DNA of 19,507 bases from an uncultured bacterium (lineage in GTDB: Bacteria > Actinomycetota > Coriobacteriia > Coriobacteriales > Coriobacteriaceae). Position 1 is the stretch's first letter; each line of letters opens with the position of its first letter. Location: positions 1-19,507 of the forward strand of contig CAJMMA010000036.1 in the NCBI GenBank assembly GCA_905214435.1, given 5' to 3'. Below, one piece after another: positions 1-6,096 of this stretch. The notes below the pieces were generated by a model. That model worked only from the letters and a program-made list of their open reading frames with translations. It did not search any database and was not told where the DNA came from. Position numbers and translations under genes: made by a program.

Positions 1-2
1 AG

Positions 3-119
3 TTCTTATGCTGGAGAATGGTTCCGACGACTCCGGGTATCCTCGGTAAGAAAGCGGAACTGCACGGCATAGGCGAGGACAACACGCGCCAGCTCATCGA
101 GGCCGGAATCTATCGATAG
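3..119 (+). CDS. 3' end of an unidentified gene (partial, runs off the window)
   Basis: An open frame enters from the left edge and stops at TAG 117-119. Its last residues read ILGKKAELHGIGEDNTRQLI and then EAGIYR. The composition looks coding and the other two forward frames have stops here, but I do not recognise the family, and only about 38 codons are visible. The C-terminus is helical and charged. It could be the tail of a gene that bordered the accessory region before the island was inserted, or itself a truncated remnant. The function is unknown. Confidence 0.3.
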   Translation, partial: FLCWRMVPTTPGILGKKAELHGIGEDNTRQLIEAGIYR

Positions 120-166
120 GGGGCTCCGGAGCTCATGTCGGGCCCAGTGCGTAAGCGAACAACCAA

Positions 167-973
167 TCACTGATCATTCGTCAAGATTTTCATAACCCTG
201 TCTGAAAGTATCGCTAATCCGTCTTTATCTCGCTTATAGGTAAATACCCTCCTGTGGCTGATATCAAAAGGCAGCTGGGGAACATCATCTTTGCATATCA
301 AAACGGCCTGCTTGCCCCTTCCGATCGCATAGCCCACTTCGAACATGACGTTTGGATTCAGATCGGTAATGTCAGCAATTACCAAAGAGCTAGACGCAAT
401 CAAATTAAATATGTCTTCCGTAATATCTGCGGGAGTCCATATCTCGTCTACGCGCTTGCATTTCTTACCTGCCCTCTTAGAGCCTTCGACCAACGCTAAA
501 TATACAGGGTCGATAGAAGGGTCTTCGGTGAATGGCATCATGACGGCAATTAAATTTGGGTCACACGCAGAAGACGCTTCAGGTTCGACCGGCAAGGGAC
601 GGTCAGCAAGAAACTTTGAAAACAGGCGAAAAGGGTCCCCCTCGCAAAGCCTCCAATGAGTACGTTTATTTTCCCAAAAGTTTTCATCGAGCAAGCCGAG
701 ATCCAATAAGGCATGCGATGGAAACTGCAGAACGGGTGAAGAAATTACTGGGTTTATCGACGGAGAGTCCATATAGCCCAGTCTGGCCATGGCGCCCATA
801 TCGTCCGACTCAAATTCACGCGCCATAACAGTAGGAAGCTGAGCGAGGGCATTAAAATCAAAGCTGGTGGAAGTTCTATAGCGGTCCGCCAGCTCATCGG
901 GAGTTCGCTCAAACATTCTAGAAGTCAACATGGGCAGGGTTTCATCAGCCCGGATAATCAAATTAAATAGCAT
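167..973 (-). CDS. Protein with nucleoside 2-deoxyribosyltransferase/TIR-like nucleotide-binding domain
   Basis: This 268-residue protein has two parts. Residues 1 to about 138 have no domain I recognise. Residues 140-268 form a Rossmann-like alpha/beta domain of the nucleoside deoxyribosyltransferase/TIR-like superfamily: a first strand LIAVMMPF (141-148), then DITEDIFNLI (183-192), LVIADITDLNPNVM (197-210) and the helix FEVGYAIGRGK (211-221), where Glu212 is the candidate catalytic residue. In this superfamily such domains bind or cleave nucleotides such as NAD or nucleosides, and they recur as defence effectors. The N-terminal part may sense a trigger, which is inference. The ATG at 971-973 has a weak AGGG element upstream. 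The gene reads away from the retron and appears monocistronic. It is neither truncated nor frameshifted. The domain call is fairly secure; substrate and defence role are not. Confidence 0.75.
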   Translation of the reverse strand: MLFNLIIRADETLPMLTSRMFERTPDELADRYRTSTSFDFNALAQLPTVMAREFESDDMGAMARLGYMDSPSINPVISSPVLQFPSHALLDLGLLDENFWENKRTHWRLCEGDPFRLFSKFLADRPLPVEPEASSACDPNLIAVMMPFTEDPSIDPVYLALVEGSKRAGKKCKRVDEIWTPADITEDIFNLIASSSLVIADITDLNPNVMFEVGYAIGRGKQAVLICKDDVPQLPFDISHRRVFTYKRDKDGLAILSDRVMKILTNDQ

Positions 974-1025
974 TCACAACACACCCTATGAAAAGAAACG
1001 GCTAAACGAATGAAAAAATAGTACT

Positions 1026-1053
1026 CTATTAGTCTGTCTCGGAGCGGAGCCAA
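1026..1053 (-). promoter_or_regulatory. Candidate promoter for the leftward NDT/TIR-like gene
   Basis: On the minus strand TTGGCT (complement of 1048-1053) is followed after 16 bases by TAATAG (complement of 1026-1031), about 50 bases before the ATG at 973. The match to the sigma-70 consensus is moderate and was judged by eye only. The rest of 974-1108 holds no gene. Confidence 0.3.
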
Positions 1054-1108
1054 TTGTGCTTGATAATCGCTACGACCTTGTTCCCGATAGAGTATCGAGG
1101 CATCGTCA

Positions 1109-1127
1109 AGATTCTTTCGCAAATTGA
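1109..1127 (+). repeat. Terminal inverted repeat (transposase 3' side) of the left IS256 remnant
   Basis: The sequence AGATTCTTTCGCAAATTGA pairs with the inverted copy at 1721-1739 (3 mismatches in 19). It lies 28 bases beyond the transposase stop, as expected for the IS end. Confidence 0.6.
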
Positions 1128-1154
1128 TTTAGCCGTCCTCGGCACCGTCCTCTT

Positions 1155-1688
1155 CTAGCCTTCCGCCTTTCCCTTCGGCTCGTCCGTCTCTTCCAGCTTG
1201 GACATGTCCAGGTACCTCCTCTTGCCCCATTCGCGCTTCACTGTGTACTTCAGCCTCGCCGTCGCAAGCCTGAGGGGTGAGTTGTCGTCCGGAAAGGTCC
1301 CGACGACCCTCGCCCTCCTCCTGATCTCGCGGTTGATGCGCTCGATTCCGTTGTTCGTCCTGATTCGGCGCTAGCGTTCCGGCGGGAATTCCGTGTAGGC
1401 AAGTGTCTCGGCGAACCCGTCGCGCACCGTCCTCGCGCCCGCCCCGCGGAGCTTCGGCACGCTGAGCTCGACTTCCTCGGCGCCCGTGTCGAGCCTTCTC
1501 GTGTAGCGGCCGCTGCGGTAGGCCTTCCGGCCTGCCGTCCTCCCGTAGCGCTCGGCCCCGACAAGCTCGGACGCCTCCTCTTTGGGCAGCGCGTCGAGCG
1601 ACCCATCGTCGATCGATACGATGTTCGCAGACGGGGCTCGTGCCCCTTTCGTCGATGATTTGTTGTTTGGTCGCCTGAACTCATATGA
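1155..1688 (-). pseudogene. IS256-family transposase remnant with catalytic core deleted and a nonsense codon
   Basis: Reading leftward, the frame runs FRRPNNKSSTKGARAPSANI, then SIDDGSLDALPKEEASELVG, ERYGRTAGRKAYRSGRYTRR and LSVPKLRG, the typical N-terminal region of IS256 transposases. It then passes directly into FAETLAYTEFPPER and, after an in-frame TAG at 1371-1373, into RIRTNNGIERINREIRRRAR through MSKLEETDEPKGKAEG, ending at TAG 1155-1157. The conserved family sequence at the stop is EHWRRIRTNN, so the TAG most likely replaces a Trp TGG codon. The DDE catalytic domain that should lie between PKLRG and FAETLAY is missing. No start codon is obvious. The gene is dead. Confidence 0.7.
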
Positions 1689-2119
1689 CGACGCGTGAAC
1701 CGTGTTCCTCTATGTGTTTGTCAATTTGTGAAAGAAATTATGCGTCACCTCCTTATGCGCAACTACTTTCCCCATGGGTTATTAAGACTGCCCAAGACGG
1801 ATTGTTGATTGTTGGAGATTGGTTTGCCCAACTGGGCTTAAGGTCCTTGATCTGGATTTCCCAGTCGCCCTACAGCGCTCTTGCAATGAGTGTTGTAGTG
1901 GTCATTGCCCAAACTTATCTGGCACTCTATGCGCTGTTTAGGAACATGAACTACTACGACATGAACGCATCGTTTCTTAAGAACTTCTTCAATGCCGTTA
2001 AGGGTGCGGCGATGAAACTGTCCACGGCGATCTTGGGTGAACACGCGATACATGTATTGTGCAAGAAGAAGGGGAGTGACGATGAGATACAATCCTCTGT
2101 GAGTAGCAGCCAGGAATAG
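1685..2119 (+). CDS. Small orphan membrane ORF, probably a gene fragment behind the IS end
   Basis: The open frame runs 144 codons, but the first 19 or so (1685-1741) lie inside the IS256 end, so any native N-terminus was probably lost to the insertion. The island-specific part has one clear hydrophobic segment (ALAMSVVVVIAQTYLALYAL, around codons 66-85), followed by an Asn/Tyr-rich turn (NMNYYDMN), an amphipathic stretch and a polar Ser/Glu-rich tail. One transmembrane helix with a cytoplasmic tail is plausible. I do not recognise the family. There is no clear ribosome site. It lies just before the retron promoter and could be a remnant of an older neighbour or a small membrane accessory. 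A shadow ORF on the opposite strand (1838-2188) is less protein-like. Confidence 0.35.
   Translation: MTTREPCSSMCLSICERNYASPPYAQLLSPWVIKTAQDGLLIVGDWFAQLGLRSLIWISQSPYSALAMSVVVVIAQTYLALYALFRNMNYYDMNASFLKNFFNAVKGAAMKLSTAILGEHAIHVLCKKKGSDDEIQSSVSSSQE
1721..1739 (-). repeat. Terminal inverted repeat (transposase 5' side) of the left IS256 remnant
   Basis: On the minus strand it reads AATTTCTTTCACAAATTGA. It matches both 1109-1127 and the right-hand IS end at 4643-4661. Confidence 0.6.
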
Positions 2120-2170
2120 GCCGAGAACGGGCGACTCGCTGTTCAATAGAGTACATTTTGCAGCATAAAC

Positions 2171-2200
2171 TTGATGCGGGGCTAGCATGCTTTCTATTTA
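2171..2200 (+). promoter_or_regulatory. Candidate retron promoter
   Basis: TTGATG (2171-2176) and TATTTA (2195-2200) are separated by 18 bases and lie 50-80 bases before the mapped 5' end of the retron RNA. A short hairpin (GCTGG 2203-2207 with CCAGC 2215-2219) follows at or near the expected transcript start. The promoter was identified by eye only. Confidence 0.4.
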
Positions 2201-2252
2201 TAGCTGGCTAATATCCAGCCTTAGACACTAATGTGATGGTAAAGTTACTTGA

Positions 2253-2420
2253 GACAAGGTCGCAGCTAGTCATTGATCGCCCCGATTGGAGCAAGTCCTC
2301 TGTTAAAGATGGACTGAGACGTTTTTACCAATTCGGGTCCGTGCATATGGTTATTCCATAGCCACGGACCCGAAACCGTGCCTACGGAATAACCATATGC
2401 ACGGACTGTGCGGCCTTGTC
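2253..2420 (+). ncRNA. Retron msr-msd non-coding RNA
   Basis: The RNA is closed by a 12-bp a1/a2 stem: GACAAGGTCGCA (2253-2264) pairs with TGCGGCCTTGTC (2409-2420), with one G-U. Directly after a1 is AGC (2264-2266), the usual context of the branching guanosine, here G2265. The msr part then shows two hairpins: 2273-2279 with 2283-2289 (core ATCG/CGAT), and AGTCC 2294-2298 with GGACT 2311-2315. The msd part is a long hairpin: 21 perfect pairs (2337-2357 with 2386-2406), continued by TAG/CTA and CACGG/CCGTG around the loop ACCCGAAA (2368-2375). Total length 168 nt and the order RNA-effector-RT match Ec86/St85-type retrons. In that family the RT reverse-transcribes msd from the 2'-OH of the branch G. 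The exact msd start and the branch site are inferred. Confidence 0.85.
2337..2406 (+). repeat. 21-bp perfect inverted repeat (msd stem)
   Basis: The arms 2337-2357 and 2386-2406 are perfect complements separated by 28 bases. The loop region itself can pair (2359-2367 with 2376-2384). A competing 10-bp hairpin, CGGGTCCGTG 2334-2343 with CACGGACCCG 2363-2372, overlaps the left arm. Confidence 0.9.
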
Positions 2421-2440
2421 CTTATTGGAATCGAGGTGCA

Positions 2441-3448
2441 ATGCTCTGCGACTGTATCAGTAAAACTGATTTGAATATCCTGAGAAATCATCTGAGGGTT
2501 AATCGAGCCGTTAATAAAATGCCTTTGTTTATCTTTCCCTGCGGCGGCGATCAGAGCCTGCACCCCTCTCGTCGATTCTTTAGAGCTTATGTGTCCAACA
2601 ATCATACCGAGGCTTTTAAAAACGTTTTCTGCCTTACCGCCGAAGACGTAGCGGCGGAAATGGTCGGTTCAAAACTAAATTTGCTTCAACAAGAGGCTAT
2701 GCTTGCCGATATATCGGACTGGATATTGATTTTTGCAGAGAGCTGTGGATCTTTTTGTGAGTTGGGCGCTTTCTCCGCTTTGCCTCATGCTGCCTGGATT
2801 ACCTCTGTTGCCGTTGGAAAGCAATATAAGGGCTCTCGGAGCTTCTTGATTGATGGGCCAGTGAAAGAAATAGCCACGGGAGATTCTTCGCTTAACAAAG
2901 TCTTTTATTTGGACTTGAATAGCCCGATGTCTTCGCCTGACTTATGTCGTTTTGTTTCTGAACTGAGGTCCCTTATTGGTGCCAATGCTACAAGACGGGC
3001 CAAGATTGGCTTAAATGCCACTAGAAAGATGATTAATCGAGACGAGGCTATGATTAACGTTGGCTCGCTCGTCCATGAGTTGCTTGATTTGCTTCAAATA
3101 TTGGGGCCCATGTCAGAGACCGATTTACGAACGATATACTGTGCGGCCAAAGGTTTCCGTGCTAGTAAGCTCAAAATTTACTCACCCATTTTAAATGCGG
3201 ATATGAAAAATGCCGGCGTTCCGATATCTTGGTTGGATGTTTGCTGCATGATGAGAGCTACCGGTCTTGTTTCTAAAGTGGGATGCAACAAGGGTTCGGA
3301 CTCCCTGATTAAAAGCACGATACACCTCGATTCCTATTTCATGTTTAAGGGAAGCGAAGACCAAGATTTCTCAAACATGAGGGCGCGGGTAATCCTTCGT
3401 AAGAGATCAATGGGGTATGGAGGCGTTGCCGGTGTCTATTGCGGATAG
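2441..3448 (+). CDS. Retron effector, Ec86/St85-like deoxyribosyltransferase-type protein with C-terminal winged-helix part
   Basis: The protein has 335 residues. The N-terminal half is a nucleoside 2-deoxyribosyltransferase-like domain: strand MPLFIFPCGG (27-36), then DISDWILIFAESCGSFCELG (90-109) with Glu107 as candidate catalytic residue, closely resembling the E-S-x-G-S-x-x-E-L-G motif of retron St85/Ec86 effectors. The C-terminal part (about 220-335, from MSETDLRTIY) has helical segments consistent with a winged helix, ending in a basic tail. In Ec86 the homologous N-glycosidase is held inactive by the RT-msDNA complex and kills the infected cell when released; the same role is inferred here. 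I chose ATG 2441 behind GAGGTG (2434-2439) because the longer GTG start at 2408 would lie inside the a2 strand of the retron RNA. The gene overlaps the RT by 32 bases, so the two are translated together. Confidence 0.8.
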   Translation: MLCDCISKTDLNILRNHLRVNRAVNKMPLFIFPCGGDQSLHPSRRFFRAYVSNNHTEAFKNVFCLTAEDVAAEMVGSKLNLLQQEAMLADISDWILIFAESCGSFCELGAFSALPHAAWITSVAVGKQYKGSRSFLIDGPVKEIATGDSSLNKVFYLDLNSPMSSPDLCRFVSELRSLIGANATRRAKIGLNATRKMINRDEAMINVGSLVHELLDLLQILGPMSETDLRTIYCAAKGFRASKLKIYSPILNADMKNAGVPISWLDVCCMMRATGLVSKVGCNKGSDSLIKSTIHLDSYFMFKGSEDQDFSNMRARVILRKRSMGYGGVAGVYCG

Positions 3449-4373
3449 AATTTGCTTCGATCTTGGAATGACAAATCGCCAGCTACTGGACCTTGCGAGC
3501 TCAACGACAGATAAGCATCACTGTTTTTCTGCCGGCGGGAGAAAGATCGTTGCGCCTCAACCAGATTTGAAGCTCGTTCAGTGTTGGATATCGGACTATA
3601 TAAATACGGAATTTGATATAGATCTCCCTTACGCTACAGCCTACGAAAAGGGTTCAAGCGTCTGCCATAATGCCAAGCTCCATGCTAATAGCAGTCATTT
3701 TCTTCTTCTTGATATTTGCCATTTCTTTGAGTCCTGCACTCAGAAAATGGTCAGAAATTTGTTTTCAGGGGGAGTGTATCAGTCGACAAACGCTGCATCA
3801 CGCTTGCGTCTCACCGCAGATGATGTTGATCTTCTCGTAGCTTTATCATGCTATCGGGGCTCTCTTGCAACGGGTTCTCCGTGTTCGCCTTTTATCGCCA
3901 ATCGCATAATGGCTTCATTTGATCATGAGATAGCGGCTGGACTAGGCGAGAAATTCGTCTACTCGCGATATTCTGACGACATCTGCATTTCATCAACTGA
4001 ATGGATAAACTCTGCGGAGATTTCAACTTTTGTTGGTAGTCGCCTACGGCAAAAGAGTTTTGATTTGAATAGTGACAAAACTCGTTGTTTTGGGCGAGGG
4101 CACCTTCGTAAAATCACGGGCATCTATCTTGACTGTGATGGCGTCCTGCGCCTGGGACCTCAAAGAAAAGCAGAGCTAAAGCGCTTGTTATACCAGGCGC
4201 TTATGCGCGAGTGCGATCGTAATCACGCCCATCGCGTTTTAGGCCACTTGAGCTTTTGCAGGCAGGTCGAACCGGATTATTACAACGCGCTTTTAGCTAA
4301 GTACGCGAGCTACGGTAAGGCTGTTTCTTGCGGAGGCGTTATGCCAGCGTTAGTAGAGCTCGCCTATGGGTGA
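3417..4373 (+). CDS. Retron reverse transcriptase (St85/Ec86-like)
   Basis: This 318-residue RT has the usual retron size. Visible motifs in order: NAKLH (85-89), the retron-specific NAxxH; LLLDICHFF (97-104 region) with the first catalytic Asp at 99; ATGSPCSPFIANRIM (from 151); the catalytic YSDD (185-188) in SRYSDDICIS; and ITG (233-235) for the retron VTG motif. The C-terminal region after 245 is helical and basic (KAELKRLLYQALMRE), the expected msr-recognition thumb. It would synthesise msDNA from the RNA at 2253-2420. ATG 3417 overlaps the effector by 32 bases and has no clear ribosome site, consistent with coupled translation; ATG 3468 behind CTTGGA is an alternative. The active site is intact and there is no frameshift. 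The stop is at 4371-4373. Confidence 0.9.
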   Translation: MEALPVSIADRICFDLGMTNRQLLDLASSTTDKHHCFSAGGRKIVAPQPDLKLVQCWISDYINTEFDIDLPYATAYEKGSSVCHNAKLHANSSHFLLLDICHFFESCTQKMVRNLFSGGVYQSTNAASRLRLTADDVDLLVALSCYRGSLATGSPCSPFIANRIMASFDHEIAAGLGEKFVYSRYSDDICISSTEWINSAEISTFVGSRLRQKSFDLNSDKTRCFGRGHLRKITGIYLDCDGVLRLGPQRKAELKRLLYQALMRECDRNHAHRVLGHLSFCRQVEPDYYNALLAKYASYGKAVSCGGVMPALVELAYG

Positions 4374-4642
4374 TGGACGGAGCGTCGCGAAAGACATTCC
4401 TATGGTTGTCAATCCGCGCTATCTTCTCTCTCGACTCCATCGAGAAGGGCTTCGTGGGCATCGCCTCGACTCGCGTTTGTATTTCCCCTCGGGAACCTGC
4501 CTCGTTATGTGTTCGGACGTTCTTCTGTTGATGCATATCCTGATTATGACGATGCTGCCGCCAGGCAGGTCGTAGCAGTAGCCGGCTGCGTTCATATAGA
4601 GACGACCGTTCGTCAGGTCATCGATGTATGCCGATGGCACAT
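4374..4642 (+). other. Decayed coding-like stretch between the retron and the right IS end
   Basis: No intact gene is convincing here. In the forward frame of 4491 the stretch NLPRYVFGRSSVDAYPDYDD followed by AAARQVVAVAGCVHIETTVR and QVIDVCRWHM looks like real protein, and it runs straight into the IS end at 4643. Upstream of about 4490 the protein-like frame seems to change (SVAKDIPMVVNPRYLLSRLH from 4378 in the next frame), suggesting a frameshifted gene whose 3' end was cut by the IS. I cannot name the family. Short ORFs on the minus strand are probably shadows. No terminator for the retron operon is visible. Confidence 0.3.
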
Positions 4643-4661
4643 GGTTTCTTTCGTAAATTGA
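4643..4661 (+). repeat. Terminal inverted repeat of the right IS256 fragment
   Basis: GGTTTCTTTCGTAAATTGA differs at only a few positions from the left element's end (complement of 1721-1739). The partner end on the other side of this copy is missing. Confidence 0.55.
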
Positions 4662-4787
4662 TAATCGCATACCGGAACAAGGTCCGCACCTCGTTATGTG
4701 ATTTCCGGCGGATAAACAATAAATCACAGACGAGGGGGGCACGGACCGTGTCTGCGAACATCGCAACGGTCGACGGGGGTCTCTGTG
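4643..4787 (+). mobile_element. IS256-family end fragment (right copy, inverted relative to the left)
   Basis: From GGTTTCTTTCGTAAATTGA (4643-4661) onward the sequence aligns without gaps to the complement of 1739-1608 for 132 bases, through the terminal repeat, the untranslated leader and the start of the transposase frame. Similarity fades after about 4787. Only the 5' end of the element survives. It points right, whereas the left copy points left. Confidence 0.7.
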
Positions 4788-4792
4788 CATGA
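4658..4792 (+). pseudogene. IS256-family transposase N-terminal fragment
   Basis: The frame reads FRRINNKSQTRGARTVSANI followed by ATVDGGLCA and a TGA at 4790-4792. It matches FRRPNNKSSTKGARAPSANI of the left copy in the same frame. The frame stays open upstream to a TTG at 4658, but a real start is not evident. Everything downstream of the first ~45 codons has been lost. Confidence 0.55.
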
Positions 4793-4832
4793 ACTTAAAT
4801 GACTGAGCTTTTCTCAGAAATCTTGTTTTTCA

Positions 4833-4861
4833 AATTATAAACAGGAAAACTGTTTATAATT
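4833..4861 (+). promoter_or_regulatory. Palindromic operator and promoter in front of the ATPase/TOPRIM pair
   Basis: AATTATAAACAG (4833-4844) and CTGTTTATAATT (4850-4861) are perfect 12-bp inverted arms around GAAAA. The right arm contains TATAAT (4855-4860), a perfect -10 hexamer, about 25 bases before the start codon; no good -35 is visible at 16-18 bases. A dimeric repressor bound here would cover the -10 box. The ribosome site AGAGGAGG (4872-4879) follows. No repressor gene is adjacent, so control by one of the two products or by a distant regulator is open. Confidence 0.6.
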
Positions 4862-4884
4862 GAATTGTCTAAGAGGAGGTCGCT

Positions 4885-6096
4885 GTGAAACTTCTTAAAT
4901 TAAGAATCGATGGGGTCACACTGTTTAAGGACAAGCGTTTAGAACTTGATTTTATTGCTGCCGATCGAGTTTTGAGCGATGAAGAAGGTAATTATGCTGA
5001 CGTGTTTCCGCTGCCAGTTGGGTCCTCGCTCTATTCTCAAAATGTAATGGGCGTTGTTGGCGTTAACGCATCCGGCAAGACAACGACTCTCAACCTTGTG
5101 CGCTTTGTACTTGGCTATATGTCAGGCAGCTTTGTTATGCGCCGCTTTGCAACTGGCTCCGATGTTCTCGGAAACTTGGAGCGCCAGATCAATGTTTCCT
5201 GTGTATTTTTCGAAAAAGGTTCGGTATATCTTATTGAGTCCCAGCTTCGTAAAGTGGATGGCCAAGCTGCGGAGGATACTTCTTTTTCTGAATTGCTTGC
5301 ATTTGAGAACGAATGGCTTTGGGGATGCCCCGCATCACGCGTCTCTAGAAAGGTCGTTTTGGATATCGAGCGTCTGAAGGATATCTCTGAGCCTATGCTG
5401 GTTCGTGAGGGTCCTGCCGAGTGCGACCTTGTTCTTAACGATGCCCAACGAACTTTCTTGGATGACAACATGTCGATTGTGTCTGTCATCACGGGCAAAA
5501 AGATTGTCTCGGTGGAGTCTCCCGAGCGTACGCTGCCTTTGACGAGCTTGCCAACCCCTGTTGTTCAGGCTTTTGATCCAAGCGTCGAATATCTTGTCTG
5601 GAACAAGGAAAACCAAGTGTTCCATCTTAAGTTTAAGGGAGAAAGAGCGGAGCGGGTGATGAATGTCGCGATCGCGACTTCTGTTCTGTCAAATGGTACG
5701 GTTTTGGGTGCGGAACTGGTCAATCAAGCGATAACTGCTCTCAGAAATGGGGGCTATCTGATTGTAGACGAGATTGAAACGGGTCTTAACAGATCGCTCG
5801 TAGGCACAGTGATTGAGCTTTTTGCTTCCCCCGTTACGAACCCCCATGGGGCAACCTTGCTCTTTTCGACTCATTACTCGGAGCTTCTTGATGTGCTGAG
5901 ACGTAAGGACAATGTATTTGTTCTTGTGCGCGATGATTCGTTTAAGACGGAGCTCGTCAAGTATTCCGAGCGCATCAATCGGATTGAGAATAAAAAGAGC
6001 GATGTGATCATCAACAATGTGATCAAGGGGTCTATGCCTAAGTACCCCGACGTTCAAGCGATGCGCGAGTATGTTTGCGAGCACATCAATGGGTAA
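4885..6096 (+). CDS. AAA (SMC/RloA/AbiLi-like) ATPase of a two-gene defence system
   Basis: The protein has 403 residues and is an ABC/SMC-type AAA ATPase of the RloA/AAA15 group. Visible motifs: Walker A GVNASGKT (59-66), a signature-like SNGT (269-272), Walker B LIVDEIE (292-298) with catalytic Glu296, and the switch His330 in LFSTHY (326-331). The central region (about 75-260) is the variable lid or sensor part. In AbiL, RloAB and PARIS systems such an ATPase partners a nuclease-like second protein and triggers it on phage infection. The GTG start (4885) lies 5 bases after AGAGGAGG. The stop overlaps the next gene by 8 bases, supporting a fixed pair. The ATPase call is firm. The system name is uncertain because AbiL, RloAB and PARIS ATPases cannot be separated by eye. 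Confidence 0.75.
   Translation: MKLLKLRIDGVTLFKDKRLELDFIAADRVLSDEEGNYADVFPLPVGSSLYSQNVMGVVGVNASGKTTTLNLVRFVLGYMSGSFVMRRFATGSDVLGNLERQINVSCVFFEKGSVYLIESQLRKVDGQAAEDTSFSELLAFENEWLWGCPASRVSRKVVLDIERLKDISEPMLVREGPAECDLVLNDAQRTFLDDNMSIVSVITGKKIVSVESPERTLPLTSLPTPVVQAFDPSVEYLVWNKENQVFHLKFKGERAERVMNVAIATSVLSNGTVLGAELVNQAITALRNGGYLIVDEIETGLNRSLVGTVIELFASPVTNPHGATLLFSTHYSELLDVLRRKDNVFVLVRDDSFKTELVKYSERINRIENKKSDVIINNVIKGSMPKYPDVQAMREYVCEHING

Larger units (their letters stand above)
1109..1739 (-). mobile_element. IS256-family insertion sequence remnant, internally deleted (left copy)
   Basis: The element is bounded by imperfect terminal inverted repeats: 1109-1127 (core ATTCTTTCGCAAATTGA) and the complement of 1721-1739 (core TTTCTTTCACAAATTGA), matching at 16 of 19 positions. 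Between them, on the minus strand, lie the two ends of an IS256/mutator-type transposase joined by a large internal deletion. At about 630 bp the element is roughly half the size of a normal IS256 member. The flanks 1101-1108 and 1740-1747 share CGTCA at the same offset, perhaps a decayed target duplication. It cannot move by itself. A second end of the same type lies inverted at 4643-4787. Confidence 0.75.

Noticed and set aside
1250..1684. A 144-codon Arg/Ser-rich frame on the minus strand
   Set aside because: It is the out-of-frame reading of the IS256 transposase remnant, whose true frame gives the family motifs.
2408..2440. Longer GTG start (2408) for the retron effector
   Set aside because: It lies in the a2 strand of the retron RNA. 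ATG 2441 with GAGGTG upstream is sufficient, and the extra 11 residues show no conserved feature.
4419..4790. A 123-codon minus-strand frame over the right IS end
   Set aside because: It crosses the IS boundary at 4643 without respecting it, and the plus strand carries the homologous transposase frame.
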